From the NCBI GenBank assembly GCA_022361535.1, contig JAKSAU010001161.1, positions 1-14,007 of the forward strand: a DNA stretch of 14,007 nucleotides, given 5' to 3'. The notes beneath the pieces were generated by a model, which saw nothing but the letters and a program-made list of their open reading frames with translations, did no database searches and was not told the origin of the DNA. Positions 6,383 through 14,007 of this stretch are shown here, piece by piece. Position 1 is the stretch's first letter, and each line of letters begins with the position of its first letter. The DNA comes from Desulfobacterales bacterium (GTDB lineage Bacteria > Desulfobacterota > Desulfobacteria > Desulfobacterales > Desulfobacteraceae). The translations under genes and the position numbers were made by a program.

Positions 6383-9019
6383 ATGAAGAACATTAACATC
6401 GGTTTAGTCTTGGCAGTTATATTGTGTTTTTGTTGCACCCAAACCGTTTTGGCTGAGCAACAGGTCAGCGTTGCTGTTTTTCCATTCAATGTCCAAGCAG
6501 AAACACCAAATGAAAAAATTAAAACTGCTATTCCCAAAATGCTTAAAGAAAAACTTGAAAAAGATGGGGCTAAAATCATCTTTTCCGAGACTGCTGTAGA
6601 TACAACCGAATGGGAATATGACCAATTCCGTAAAGAGGGAATACGACTCGGTGTTGATTGGATCATAACCGGAAACATTTTTATAGCCGGGCAAGGTCTC
6701 AGTGTTGACGCTCAAATGCATAATGTGTACGAAAAACAACTTCCCAGAACATTCTTCACCCAGTCACCCAATATGGGTGAGCTCTTTTCTGCCGTTTCTA
6801 CATTGGGCAGAGATATAACAGGAGAATTATTTCAGAAAAAAATTATTTCTACAATTACCATTGCAGGTAACAAACGTGTTGAGTCTGATGCCATTTCGCG
6901 TGTTATTTCATCGAGAACCGGAGAAATTCTCAACAGCGCCGCTTTGAGTAAAGACCTGAATCAAATCTATAAAATGGGTTACTTCGATGATGTTGTCATA
7001 AAAAGGCAGAGTTTGGATAAAGGGGTGGAGGTCATTTTCGAGGTTAAAGAAAAACCAAGCGTCCGGAATATCCGTTTCGAAGATAATAGTATTTACGAAA
7101 ATGAAGAACTGTTTGATGTAGTCTCAACCAGCACCGGTTCAATTCTAAACGTTTATAAAATTAATAATGATGTTGAAAAGCTTAAACGGCTCTACTTTGA
7201 GAAAAACTATCACAACTGTCAAATCACTTATGAAATCAAACCTTTAAAAAACCACCAAGCTGATATCATTTTTACAATAGATGAGGGAGAGAAAATTAGA
7301 ATTGAATCTATTGTATTCGAGGGGAATGAACACTTTGACGATGATGACCTCAAGGATGTAATGAAAACTCAAGAAAAAGGCTTCTGGTCTTTCATTACGT
7401 CATCTGGAAATTTGGATGAAACTGAATTAGATAATGATACAATTCGTATCGAGTCTTTATATAAAAACAATGGTTTCATAAATGTTAAAGTTTCTGATGC
7501 CCAGATTAATCTGGGCCAAGAAAGTATTACCATCAGTTTCAAAATCGACGAAGGAGATCAGTATAAAAACGGTACTGTTAGTGTAAAAGGGGATATTCTC
7601 ACTTCTGAGGAAGAACTACTGGCGTTACTAATTTCACATGAATCCGAGTTGTACAATCGGGAGCTCATTCGCAAGGATATGATAACCTTGAACGATATGT
7701 ACTCCAATGACGGATATGCCAATGTTAAAATTGTCCCTAGAGCCAAAAAAGATGACGAAAACAAAATCGTTGATATCACCTTTCACATTGACAAAGGAGA
7801 ATTGGTTCACTTTAACCGGATCATTATCAGCGGGAATCAAAAAACTCGTGACAAAGTAATTCGTCGAGAGATGGCCATTAAGGAACAGGGCCGTTACAGC
7901 ATGAAAGGTATTCAACGGTCGCATAGAAATCTTTCGGTAAGAGATTATTTTTCAAATGTAGATATTAAACCTGTCAAAACAGAGAATCCAAACCAACGGA
8001 ACGTCGAGGTAAAAGTAACTGAAAAAGCCACTGGGAACTTTGCTTTTGGCGGTGGATTTTCAAGTGATGATGGACCATTTGGCCAGTTTTCAGTCGAAGA
8101 AAGAAACCTCTTCGGCCGTGGACAAAATCTAAAGTTCACCACAAGACTCTCCGGAGAAAACGCTCTATTTAATATTGGATTTACAGAACCTTGGTTGTTT
8201 GATAAGCCAATTTCTGCAGGATTTGACATCTACAAATTCGAAAATGAGTATGATCATTATGATAAAGATGCTATTGGTCTGACACTTAGGGGTGCGTACA
8301 GGCAATTCTGGGATTATACCGCCATTGGAGTTAACTATAATATTGAAAGCTTTGATATTAACGATGTTGATACAACAGAGACATCTGTACGAGAAGGATC
8401 ACATTTAACTTCAAGTATAGAACCTTACATTACTTATGATTCAAGAAACCACCGCTTTCTGCCTACAGAAGGGATGTATCACAGAGCATCAATAGAATAT
8501 GCCGGCGAATTTTTAGGTGGTGAGATTGATTTCACCAAATATCTTGCAGAATCAGCTTTTTTCTTTCCATTATTCTGGGAATTTACAGGTGGTATTTACG
8601 CCAAAGGCGGGTATCTCGATGATAGGACAAATGGAGATCCGGACATTGATTGGGAAAGATTTTATCTTGGTGGCATTAAATCCATTAGAGGGTTTGATAA
8701 TACTGATATTAACGGTTCTGAAGAAGGGGATACTATAGAAGTTGGTGGTGAAAAATTCGTTCAGTTCAATATTGAAATGATTTTTCCAATACAAGAAGAC
8801 GCAGGTGTATATGGTGTCCTTTTCTATGATCGAGGCGATGTATACACCGATGGTGAAGATATTGATTTCGGCGAGCAGTTTTCAAGCTCCGGGTTTGAAC
8901 TGCGATGGAACTCTCCCATGGGTCCCGTCAGGCTGGCATATGGCATTGTTATAGAAGGACAAGATGTAAAAGACACTGGTGACGGACAGTTTGATTTCTC
9001 CATCGGTGCTTTTTTCTAA
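6383..9019 (+). CDS. bamA: Outer-membrane protein assembly factor BamA with extra N-terminal domain
   Basis: Omp85-family protein that folds and inserts beta-barrel proteins into the outer membrane. The 878 residues begin with a signal peptide (about 1-24, cleavage after VLA). Residues about 26-150 form an additional alpha/beta domain (VSVAVFPFNV near the start, DWIITGNIFIAG at 92-103) that resembles TolB-N/FlgO-like domains and is absent from E. coli BamA, which is about 810 residues. Five POTRA repeats follow at roughly 152-225, 226-304, 305-393, 394-474 and 475-549. The C-terminal 16-strand barrel starts near 550. It contains the conserved loop-6 RGF motif (SIRGF, 767-771) and ends in phenylalanine (FSIGAFF), the outer-membrane beta-signal. 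TAGGA (6372-6376) precedes the ATG by six bases. It follows lolD by 29 bases and precedes the chaperone gene skp. Confidence 0.96.
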   Translation: MKNINIGLVLAVILCFCCTQTVLAEQQVSVAVFPFNVQAETPNEKIKTAIPKMLKEKLEKDGAKIIFSETAVDTTEWEYDQFRKEGIRLGVDWIITGNIFIAGQGLSVDAQMHNVYEKQLPRTFFTQSPNMGELFSAVSTLGRDITGELFQKKIISTITIAGNKRVESDAISRVISSRTGEILNSAALSKDLNQIYKMGYFDDVVIKRQSLDKGVEVIFEVKEKPSVRNIRFEDNSIYENEELFDVVSTSTGSILNVYKINNDVEKLKRLYFEKNYHNCQITYEIKPLKNHQADIIFTIDEGEKIRIESIVFEGNEHFDDDDLKDVMKTQEKGFWSFITSSGNLDETELDNDTIRIESLYKNNGFINVKVSDAQINLGQESITISFKIDEGDQYKNGTVSVKGDILTSEEELLALLISHESELYNRELIRKDMITLNDMYSNDGYANVKIVPRAKKDDENKIVDITFHIDKGELVHFNRIIISGNQKTRDKVIRREMAIKEQGRYSMKGIQRSHRNLSVRDYFSNVDIKPVKTENPNQRNVEVKVTEKATGNFAFGGGFSSDDGPFGQFSVEERNLFGRGQNLKFTTRLSGENALFNIGFTEPWLFDKPISAGFDIYKFENEYDHYDKDAIGLTLRGAYRQFWDYTAIGVNYNIESFDINDVDTTETSVREGSHLTSSIEPYITYDSRNHRFLPTEGMYHRASIEYAGEFLGGEIDFTKYLAESAFFFPLFWEFTGGIYAKGGYLDDRTNGDPDIDWERFYLGGIKSIRGFDNTDINGSEEGDTIEVGGEKFVQFNIEMIFPIQEDAGVYGVLFYDRGDVYTDGEDIDFGEQFSSSGFELRWNSPMGPVRLAYGIVIEGQDVKDTGDGQFDFSIGAFF

Positions 9020-9047
9020 ATTTTATTATTTAATATCGGAGGCATGA

Positions 9048-9581
9048 ATGAAACACGGGGTCATCTCACTGACAATCCTGATTATTACATCAATTATAAC
9101 CTGTTCTGCATTTGCTGCAGACGTTGCAAAAATCGGCGTGGTGAATTTTGAAAAAGTCTTAAAAGAATCTAGCGCCGGAAAAATGACGCAAAAACAGCTA
9201 AAGGCGAAATGGACTGAGCTTCAACAAAAGCTCGATGCTGAAAAGAAAAGCGTTGAAGATATGTCCTTGGCTTTTGAAAGAGAGTCTTTGGTTCTCAGCC
9301 CTGAAAAAAAACGCGACAGGCAAAGAGAGATAAGAGATAAAATCACTGATCTTAAAAAACTGAATGCTGATTACACAGAAGAATTCCAGATTCTTCAGAA
9401 TCAACGGATCAACCAAATCCAAAAAGATGTTTTTGAAATTTCTAATACACTTGGAAAAGAGCAGGGCTTCCTTTTGATTGTTGAAAGAAAAACTGCTGGT
9501 GTTATTTACATGCCTGCTCAGGTAGACATTACTGAACAGATCATTAAAAAATACAACGCCCAATTTGCACAGAAAAAATAA
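9048..9581 (+). CDS. skp: Periplasmic chaperone OmpH/Skp family
   Basis: Skp/OmpH-type chaperone that holds unfolded outer-membrane proteins in the periplasm and delivers them to BamA, encoded immediately upstream. The 177 residues start with a clear signal peptide (1-23, cleavage after AFA). The mature start VAKIGVVNFEKVL is the typical first strand of the trimerisation body. A long charged helical section from about 44 to 135, rich in K, E, Q and D, forms the coiled-coil arms. The strand FLLIVERKTAGVIYM (141-155) returns to the body, and the C-terminus ITEQIIKKYN is typical of the family. GGAGG at 9038-9042 lies five bases before the ATG. The gene directly abuts lpxD, with no bases between stop and start. 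Confidence 0.92.
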   Translation: MKHGVISLTILIITSIITCSAFAADVAKIGVVNFEKVLKESSAGKMTQKQLKAKWTELQQKLDAEKKSVEDMSLAFERESLVLSPEKKRDRQREIRDKITDLKKLNADYTEEFQILQNQRINQIQKDVFEISNTLGKEQGFLLIVERKTAGVIYMPAQVDITEQIIKKYNAQFAQKK

Positions 9582-10619
9582 ATGGTGACTGCCCAACAAA
9601 TAGCTGAAATGATCAACGCCCAGGTCTATGGCGACCAGGGCGTTGAAATCTCAGGGGCCTCATCATTTGATGATGCCGGTCCAAAAGATCTGACATTTGC
9701 TGTTGACCATAGCTATTTATCCAGATTGTCCCAATGTAGCGCAGGGCTTGTAATTGTTCCATCAGATTATATTCCAAGCGACCAATGCAATACCCCTTTA
9801 TTGAAAAGTGATAATCCAAAATTATCCTTTTTCAAAGTGGTGGAGTATCTGTTTCCCAAAGAGCAGCTTTGCGAGTTTATACATCCATCGGCAGTTATCG
9901 GACCTAACTGTCTCATTGGAGAAGGAACACGTATAGACGCGAATGCCACCATTGAAAAGAATACGGTAATAGGCGACCACGTTCATATCATGGCCAATGC
10001 TTATATTGGTGCTGATTGCCAAATAGGTGACCATAGTGAAATCAAACCCAATGCTACACTTATGGAAAAAAGCCGGCTCGGAAAAAATGTTATTATTCAT
10101 TCTGGAGCTGTAATTGGGTCTGACGGTTACGGATTTACCCAGGACAACGGAAATCACGCCAAGATCGTGCATACAGGTTATGTGGAGATTGGCAATGATG
10201 TTGAAATAGGTGCCTGCACCACAATTGACAGAGGGACCTTAGGCATCACACGCATTGGGAATGGTGTCAAAACCGATAACCTTGTCCACATTGCCCACAA
10301 TGTAAAAATAGGCGACAACACACTTGTTGTAGGACAGGTAGGCATTGCCGGTAGTACACAAATAGGCAAAAATGTTATCTTAGCAGGCAAGGCCGGTATC
10401 TCCGGCCACCTTAAAATAGGTGACGGAGCTATTGTAGGTCCTTATGCCGGTGTATCAAAAGATGTTCCTGCAAATGAAATCGTTTCAGGCATTCCCCACA
10501 TGCCTCACAAAACCTGGCTAAAAGTAGCTAATATTATTTCCCGCCTGCCAGGAATGAGAACCAAACTGCTTTCCTTGGAAAAAAGATTAAAACTGCTGGA
10601 AGGCAAAACTACGGAGTAA
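9582..10619 (+). CDS. lpxD: UDP-3-O-acylglucosamine N-acyltransferase (LpxD)
   Basis: Third step of lipid A synthesis: transfers a 3-hydroxyacyl chain from acyl carrier protein to the free amine of UDP-3-O-acylglucosamine in the cytoplasm. The 345 residues show an N-terminal uridine-binding domain (1-98), then a left-handed beta-helix of hexapeptide repeats (HPSAVIGPNCLIGEGT from 101 onward, to about 310), and a C-terminal helix (GMRTKLLSLEKRLKLLEG) typical of LpxD. The catalytic base H239 lies in VHIAHNVKIGDN and has the same number as in E. coli LpxD. IGACTTIDRGTLG (209-221) is a strong family marker. The ATG directly follows the skp stop and has only a weak AG-rich site upstream, so translation probably depends on coupling to skp. 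lpxA follows after two bases with no fabZ between. Confidence 0.96.
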   Translation: MVTAQQIAEMINAQVYGDQGVEISGASSFDDAGPKDLTFAVDHSYLSRLSQCSAGLVIVPSDYIPSDQCNTPLLKSDNPKLSFFKVVEYLFPKEQLCEFIHPSAVIGPNCLIGEGTRIDANATIEKNTVIGDHVHIMANAYIGADCQIGDHSEIKPNATLMEKSRLGKNVIIHSGAVIGSDGYGFTQDNGNHAKIVHTGYVEIGNDVEIGACTTIDRGTLGITRIGNGVKTDNLVHIAHNVKIGDNTLVVGQVGIAGSTQIGKNVILAGKAGISGHLKIGDGAIVGPYAGVSKDVPANEIVSGIPHMPHKTWLKVANIISRLPGMRTKLLSLEKRLKLLEGKTTE

Positions 10620-10621
10620 GT

Positions 10622-11392
10622 ATGATCCATCCAACCGCGATTATTGATTCATCAGCTCAAATTGATGAAAATGTAACCATAGGCCCTTATGCAATTGTGA
10701 AAGGCGATGTATGTATTGGCTCAGGTACTACCATTGGGCCTTACACCACTATCGAAAATCACGTAACCATTGGTCCTGATTGTCAAATATTCCAATATGC
10801 ATCTATTGGTGGTGCTCCCCAGGATCTTAAATTTCACGGAGAAAAAACATATCTCAAAATTGGGAGAGGCTCCATTATTCGCGAGTTTGTAACAATTAAC
10901 CGGGGAACAGGATTCGGCGGGGGGGTTACCGAGGTAGGAGAGCAAAATTACCTGATGGCATACACCCATATTGCCCATGATTGTAAAACTGGAAAAGGTG
11001 TCATTTTAGCCAACAACTCTACACTTGCCGGACACATTGAAATTGGCGATTACGCAACAATTGGCGGCCTCGTTGCCATCCATCAGTTTGTTAAAGTAGG
11101 TGATTATGCTTACATTGGTGGTAAATCTGCTGTTGTTAAGGATATCCCGCCTTACGTTATTGCTGCCGGAGACCGGGCAACTCTGCATGGCTTGAACAAT
11201 GTCGGGTTAAAGCGTCATAATTTCCAAAAATCTACTATCAGCCAACTTAAAAAAGTGTACCGGATTTTCTTTAGAATCGGGCTAACTGTCACCCAGGCCC
11301 AAGAAAGGGCTAAAGCAGAGGTTGAACAGGTACCCGAAGTCCTCACATTCATGAAATTTATTAAAGAATCCAACAGGGGGGTGACCCGGTAA
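10622..11392 (+). CDS. lpxA: UDP-N-acetylglucosamine O-acyltransferase (LpxA)
   Basis: First step of lipid A synthesis: moves a 3-hydroxyacyl chain from acyl carrier protein to the 3-OH of UDP-GlcNAc. The 256 residues (E. coli 262) consist of a hexapeptide-repeat beta-helix (about 2-185) and a C-terminal helical domain. Markers include IHPTAIIDSSAQI, GGAPQDLKF (63-71), TINRGT (91-96) and HIAHDC (116-121). H119 corresponds to the catalytic H125 of E. coli by alignment. The residue equivalent to the E. coli chain-length ruler G173 is G167 (YIGGKSA), a glycine, which argues for a long (C14-like) acyl donor. GGAG at 10613-10616 lies five bases before the ATG. Its product needs LpxC, not encoded here, before LpxD can act. 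Confidence 0.97.
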   Translation: MIHPTAIIDSSAQIDENVTIGPYAIVKGDVCIGSGTTIGPYTTIENHVTIGPDCQIFQYASIGGAPQDLKFHGEKTYLKIGRGSIIREFVTINRGTGFGGGVTEVGEQNYLMAYTHIAHDCKTGKGVILANNSTLAGHIEIGDYATIGGLVAIHQFVKVGDYAYIGGKSAVVKDIPPYVIAAGDRATLHGLNNVGLKRHNFQKSTISQLKKVYRIFFRIGLTVTQAQERAKAEVEQVPEVLTFMKFIKESNRGVTR

Positions 11393-11395
11393 CCC

Positions 11396-12241
11396 ATGAA
11401 TGAAAAAGGGTTCCAAACCGGAAAAAACATCGGTCTGATAGCAGGTGGCGGACAGTTCCCAACTCTGTTCGCCCAAAAAGCTCGGGCCAACGGATATACA
11501 GTCATTGCCGCAGGCTTTCATTCAGAAACCAACCCTGACCTTGTAGATTTAGTCGATGAATTTAACTGGCTTTACTTAGGCCAGATCAACAAACTGATAA
11601 AATATTTTAAACGCCACGGGGTCTCTAACGCAGTAATGATGGGAAGTATCCAAAAGGCAAATATATTCAAAGATATAAGACCCGACTTTAAGGCCCTGGC
11701 ATTTATTGCTAAAACTGCCCGCACTCATGATGACAATATCTTAACCTCATTTGCAGACCTTATGGCAAAAGAAGGTATTGAGCTTATGCCTTCCACCTTT
11801 TTGCTTCCCGAACTTATCAGTCCCAAAGGCTGTTGGACCAGAAGAAAACCTGACAAGGCAGAGACAAAGGATATTCACCAGGGTTGGAATCTGGCCAAAG
11901 CAGTCGGAGATCTTGACATTGGCCAATGTCTTGTGATCTCTAATGGAACGGTACTGGCTGTTGAAGCCATTGACGGAACAGATGCAACCATAAAACGTGG
12001 CGGATCTCTTTCATCAGGAAATGGTGCTGTGGTTGTTAAACTCTCAAAACCCCAGCAAGACTTAAGGTTTGATTTGCCATCCACAGGATGTGAGACCATT
12101 GAGACCATGCACCGCTCCGGTGCAACTGTACTTGCTTTAGAAGCTGAGAAATCTATTTCATTTGACAGGAATGAGATGATTGCTCTGGCAGATCAATATA
12201 AGATATCCATCATTGCTCTCAATGACGATGATATTCCATGA
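11396..12241 (+). CDS. lpxI: UDP-2,3-diacylglucosamine pyrophosphatase LpxI
   Basis: Cleaves UDP-2,3-diacylglucosamine to lipid X (2,3-diacylglucosamine 1-phosphate) and UMP, the fourth step of lipid A synthesis. LpxI is the non-homologous replacement of the better-known LpxH. The 281 residues show both family domains: an N-terminal domain opening with IGLIAGGGQFP (12-22) and containing MMGSIQKANIF (81-91), and a C-terminal domain with GWNLAKAVGDLDIGQCLVI (163-181), AVEAIDGTD (188-196) and the signature DLRFDLPSTG (222-231) with its conserved aspartates, placed in the active-site region of the family. It sits between lpxA and lpxB, where LpxI normally lies. The ribosome-binding site before ATG 11396 is poor (a run of G at about 11376). 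Its stop overlaps the lpxB start by four bases. Confidence 0.93.
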   Translation: MNEKGFQTGKNIGLIAGGGQFPTLFAQKARANGYTVIAAGFHSETNPDLVDLVDEFNWLYLGQINKLIKYFKRHGVSNAVMMGSIQKANIFKDIRPDFKALAFIAKTARTHDDNILTSFADLMAKEGIELMPSTFLLPELISPKGCWTRRKPDKAETKDIHQGWNLAKAVGDLDIGQCLVISNGTVLAVEAIDGTDATIKRGGSLSSGNGAVVVKLSKPQQDLRFDLPSTGCETIETMHRSGATVLALEAEKSISFDRNEMIALADQYKISIIALNDDDIP

Positions 12242-13386
12242 CAGAAAAGACTCAACATATAATGATACTTACTGGCGAGCCGTCAGGGGATTTCCATGCA
12301 GCACCTCTGATCCGGGAGTTGATCCGATCAAATCCTGGTATACGTATCTCAGGTATTGGCGGCCCGGCTATGGCAGGGGAGGGTGCTCAACTCTTTTTTC
12401 CTATAGAAAAATTATCTGCCATGGGGTTGGTTCAGGTAATTAGACAATTTGGAACTATTAAAAAAGCATTTAGAACGGTACAGCACCAGGTAAAAACTGA
12501 TAAGCCGGATGTAATAGTACTCATAGATTACCCTGGTTTCAACTTAAAGGTTGCTCGTTATATCAAAGAAAACTTTGATATTCCTATATGTTACTATATT
12601 GCTCCAAAGGTCTGGGCCTGGAATTCAGCAAGGCTCAACACCATAAAAAAATACATAGACCATGTTGCTTTAATCCTTCCCTTTGAACTTTCCATTTATA
12701 AAAGGCGTAAAATCACTGCAACTTACGTCGGTAATCCTTTGCTGGATGAATATCCTGCAGCTATTTCTGATAAAAAATTATTCAATGACCATGACTCAAT
12801 AAAAAAGGCACCTGTGATTGGTTTGCTGCCTGGCTCCAGGTCTGCTGAAATAGAAAAACTATTACCTGTGATGCTTGATTCTGCATTGGCTATCAAAGAC
12901 CGTCATTTAAAAGCATCTTTTCTTGTTTCGTCAGGTTCGGATTTATATAAGAATCGGATTGAGCAAATAGTTAGCAGTCATCCTTGCAACAAATTTTGTA
13001 AAATCGTCCAAGATCGACCTTTATCGATCTTTAAAAAGGCAGATCTGCTGATAGCTGCCTCAGGTACTGTGACCCTTGAAGCAGCATTGTGTGGCGTACC
13101 TACTATATTAATTTATAAAATGTCTCCTATTGCTTTCAAGCTTGCCACTTTACTGGTCAAGGTTAAATTCGCAGGACTTGCTAATCTTATTGCCGGTCAA
13201 GAAGTCATGCCCGAACTTCTTCAGACTGAAGCCAATCCCTTAAAAATCAGTCAGACTGTTTTTTCAATGCTGCCAAACCTTAAACAACATCGAATAAGGT
13301 TAAATCAGGTCAGAAAAAAGTTAGGCTCTTCTGGGGCTCCAAAACGAACTGCCCAAATTGTTTTGAATTTAATACGTAGAACATAA
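12238..13386 (+). CDS. lpxB: Lipid-A-disaccharide synthase LpxB
   Basis: GT19-family glycosyltransferase that joins lipid X to UDP-2,3-diacylglucosamine, forming the beta-1,6 disaccharide core of lipid A at the inner face of the inner membrane. Its 382 residues equal the E. coli length. The N-terminal domain carries LTGEPSGDFHAAPLI (11-25) and VLIDYPGFNLKVA with the following YYIAPKVWAWN. NPLLDEYP marks the link to the C-terminal domain, which holds LPGSRSAEIEKLLP (197-210) and the sugar-nucleotide site motif AASGTVTLEAALCGVP (273-288). ATG 12238 overlaps the lpxI stop by four bases (ATGA), so the two are translationally coupled. It is the last gene of the run, as a hairpin and new promoter candidate follow. 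Confidence 0.96.
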   Translation: MTEKTQHIMILTGEPSGDFHAAPLIRELIRSNPGIRISGIGGPAMAGEGAQLFFPIEKLSAMGLVQVIRQFGTIKKAFRTVQHQVKTDKPDVIVLIDYPGFNLKVARYIKENFDIPICYYIAPKVWAWNSARLNTIKKYIDHVALILPFELSIYKRRKITATYVGNPLLDEYPAAISDKKLFNDHDSIKKAPVIGLLPGSRSAEIEKLLPVMLDSALAIKDRHLKASFLVSSGSDLYKNRIEQIVSSHPCNKFCKIVQDRPLSIFKKADLLIAASGTVTLEAALCGVPTILIYKMSPIAFKLATLLVKVKFAGLANLIAGQEVMPELLQTEANPLKISQTVFSMLPNLKQHRIRLNQVRKKLGSSGAPKRTAQIVLNLIRRT

Positions 13387-13404
13387 TCTATAAATGAATT
13401 TATT

Positions 13405-13429
13405 AAGCAGCTACTGCAAATAGCTGTTT
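13405..13429 (+). terminator. Hairpin after lpxB, terminator candidate
   Basis: AAGCAGCTA (13405-13413) pairs with TAGCTGTTT (13421-13429), nine pairs including one G-U, around a seven-base loop. The stem ends in TTT, but no longer T-run follows, so termination may be partial. It lies 18 bases after the lpxB stop, where the envelope run ends. Confidence 0.4.
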
Positions 13430-13457
13430 GACAAATCAGGATAAAACCGATTAGAGT
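13428..13457 (+). promoter_or_regulatory. Candidate sigma-70 promoter for the CNNM-family gene
   Basis: TTGACA (13428-13433) is a perfect -35 hexamer. TAGAGT (13452-13457) follows after 18 bases with four of six -10 matches. Transcription would start near 13464, about 36 bases before the next ATG. The -35 overlaps the end of the hairpin at 13405-13429. Confidence 0.4.
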
Positions 13458-13499
13458 GAATAGACTAAATTATCAAAATATTGAGGAAGAAAACCGTCC

Positions 13500-14007
13500 A
13501 TGAGTTTTGAACTAACCCTGCTAATCCTCTGTCTTTTTTTATCAGGTTTTTTTTCATCTTCTGAAACTGCACTTTTTTCAATTTCAAAGGTCAAAGCCCT
13601 TCATATTTCAAAAGACGGCTCAAGAACCGGCCAATTGATTATGGAGATGAAAGAAGATTCCCACACCTTGTTGACAACTATTCTAATTGGTAACAACCTT
13701 GTTAATATTGGCGCCTCTGCTTTAGCAACATCTCTTGCCATAGCCCATTTTCAATCTAATGCAGTTGGTATTGCAACAGGGGCCATGACTTTATTGATTT
13801 TAATTTTTGGTGAAATTTTCCCTAAATCTTTTGCTAACCACAATAACGTATTGGTCTCAAGAGGAGTCATATATCCACTTTACTGGTTGTCTAAGATATT
13901 CTGGCCCCTGATCTTTATTCTCAATTTCATACCCAAACTTCATGGTACTATTGATAATTCTCAGGAAGCAGTTACGGAAGATGAATTGATGACTATGGTT
14001 GAAGTCG
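13500..14007 (+). CDS. CNNM/CorC (HlyC) family membrane transporter, partial at 3' end
   Basis: The first 169 codons of a gene that runs off the window. The product opens with the CNNM transmembrane domain (DUF21): TM near 4-20 leading into SSSETALFSISKVK (19-32), then LLTTILIGNNLVNIGASALAT (58-78), LLILIFGEIFPKSFA (98-112) and a membrane segment near 122-145. These are hallmark motifs. VTEDELMTMVEV at the end is the usual lead into the paired CBS domains, which must lie beyond the window, normally followed by a CorC_HlyC domain. Relatives in bacteria are linked to magnesium and cobalt efflux or resistance; the old hemolysin name is historical. The ATG follows GAGGA (13483-13487) by 12 bases. 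A promoter candidate precedes it, so it is likely its own transcription unit. Confidence 0.9.
   Translation, partial: MSFELTLLILCLFLSGFFSSSETALFSISKVKALHISKDGSRTGQLIMEMKEDSHTLLTTILIGNNLVNIGASALATSLAIAHFQSNAVGIATGAMTLLILIFGEIFPKSFANHNNVLVSRGVIYPLYWLSKIFWPLIFILNFIPKLHGTIDNSQEAVTEDELMTMVEV

Noticed and set aside
6404..6739. Overlapping minus-strand open frames of 111 and 119 residues at the start of bamA
   Set aside because: Antisense shadows of the signal peptide and N-terminal domain of BamA, with no plausible translation signals.
9198..9599. 133-residue minus-strand frame over skp
   Set aside because: Arises from the lysine- and glutamate-rich coiled coil read in antisense, giving a phenylalanine- and leucine-rich product without recognisable motifs.
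1..14007. Insertion sequences, CRISPR arrays, tRNA or rRNA genes, phage or defence genes
   Set aside because: I looked for repeats, transposase motifs, regularly spaced repeats and tRNA-like cloverleaf ends and saw none; the window is almost fully occupied by core envelope genes.

Overview
The window reads as a chromosomal, moderately AT-rich segment of a diderm (LPS-making) bacterium. The gene content and style (PilC plus a PilS-like kinase, then lysS-lolC/E-lolD-bamA-skp-lpxD-lpxA-lpxI-lpxB, with LpxI rather than LpxH) fit a sulfate-reducing deltaproteobacterium of the Desulfobacterales type. That placement is an inference from family resemblance, not from a database search. All complete genes are on the + strand, are intact, and show no sign of recent transfer.

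Layout. Positions 1-305 hold no confident gene. They contain a possible divergent gene start on the minus strand (GTG at 53-51 behind an AGGAG), a short protein-like frame ending at 233 that may be the remnant of a gene tail, and a well-spaced sigma-54 -24/-12 element at 170-185. Positions 306-2805 encode PilC, the inner-membrane platform of a type IV pilus, overlapped by a membrane histidine kinase of PilS type. A 166-base gap (2806-2971) carries a small hairpin, a TTGACA promoter candidate and a 12-base perfect palindrome.

From 2972 to 13386 nine genes run with gaps of at most 29 bases or with overlaps, and look like one envelope operon. It starts with lysyl-tRNA synthetase. Next come the lipoprotein-release transporter (one LolC/E-type membrane subunit plus the LolD ATPase), the BamA outer-membrane protein insertase, the periplasmic chaperone Skp/OmpH, and four enzymes of early lipid A synthesis: LpxA, LpxD, LpxI and LpxB. 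LpxA adds the first acyl chain to UDP-GlcNAc, LpxD adds the N-linked chain after LpxC (not in the window), LpxI cuts the product to lipid X, and LpxB joins lipid X to its UDP precursor. The operon thus couples lipoprotein export, beta-barrel assembly and lipid A production. After a terminator-like hairpin and a new promoter candidate, a CNNM/CorC-type membrane transporter gene starts at 13500 and runs off the end.

Nothing here amounts to a wholly new system. The points most worth a second look are an extra ~120-residue domain in front of the BamA POTRA repeats, the single LolC/E subunit, the absence of fabZ between lpxD and lpxA, the sigma-54 element upstream of pilC, and the unexplained protein-like frame in the first 233 bases.
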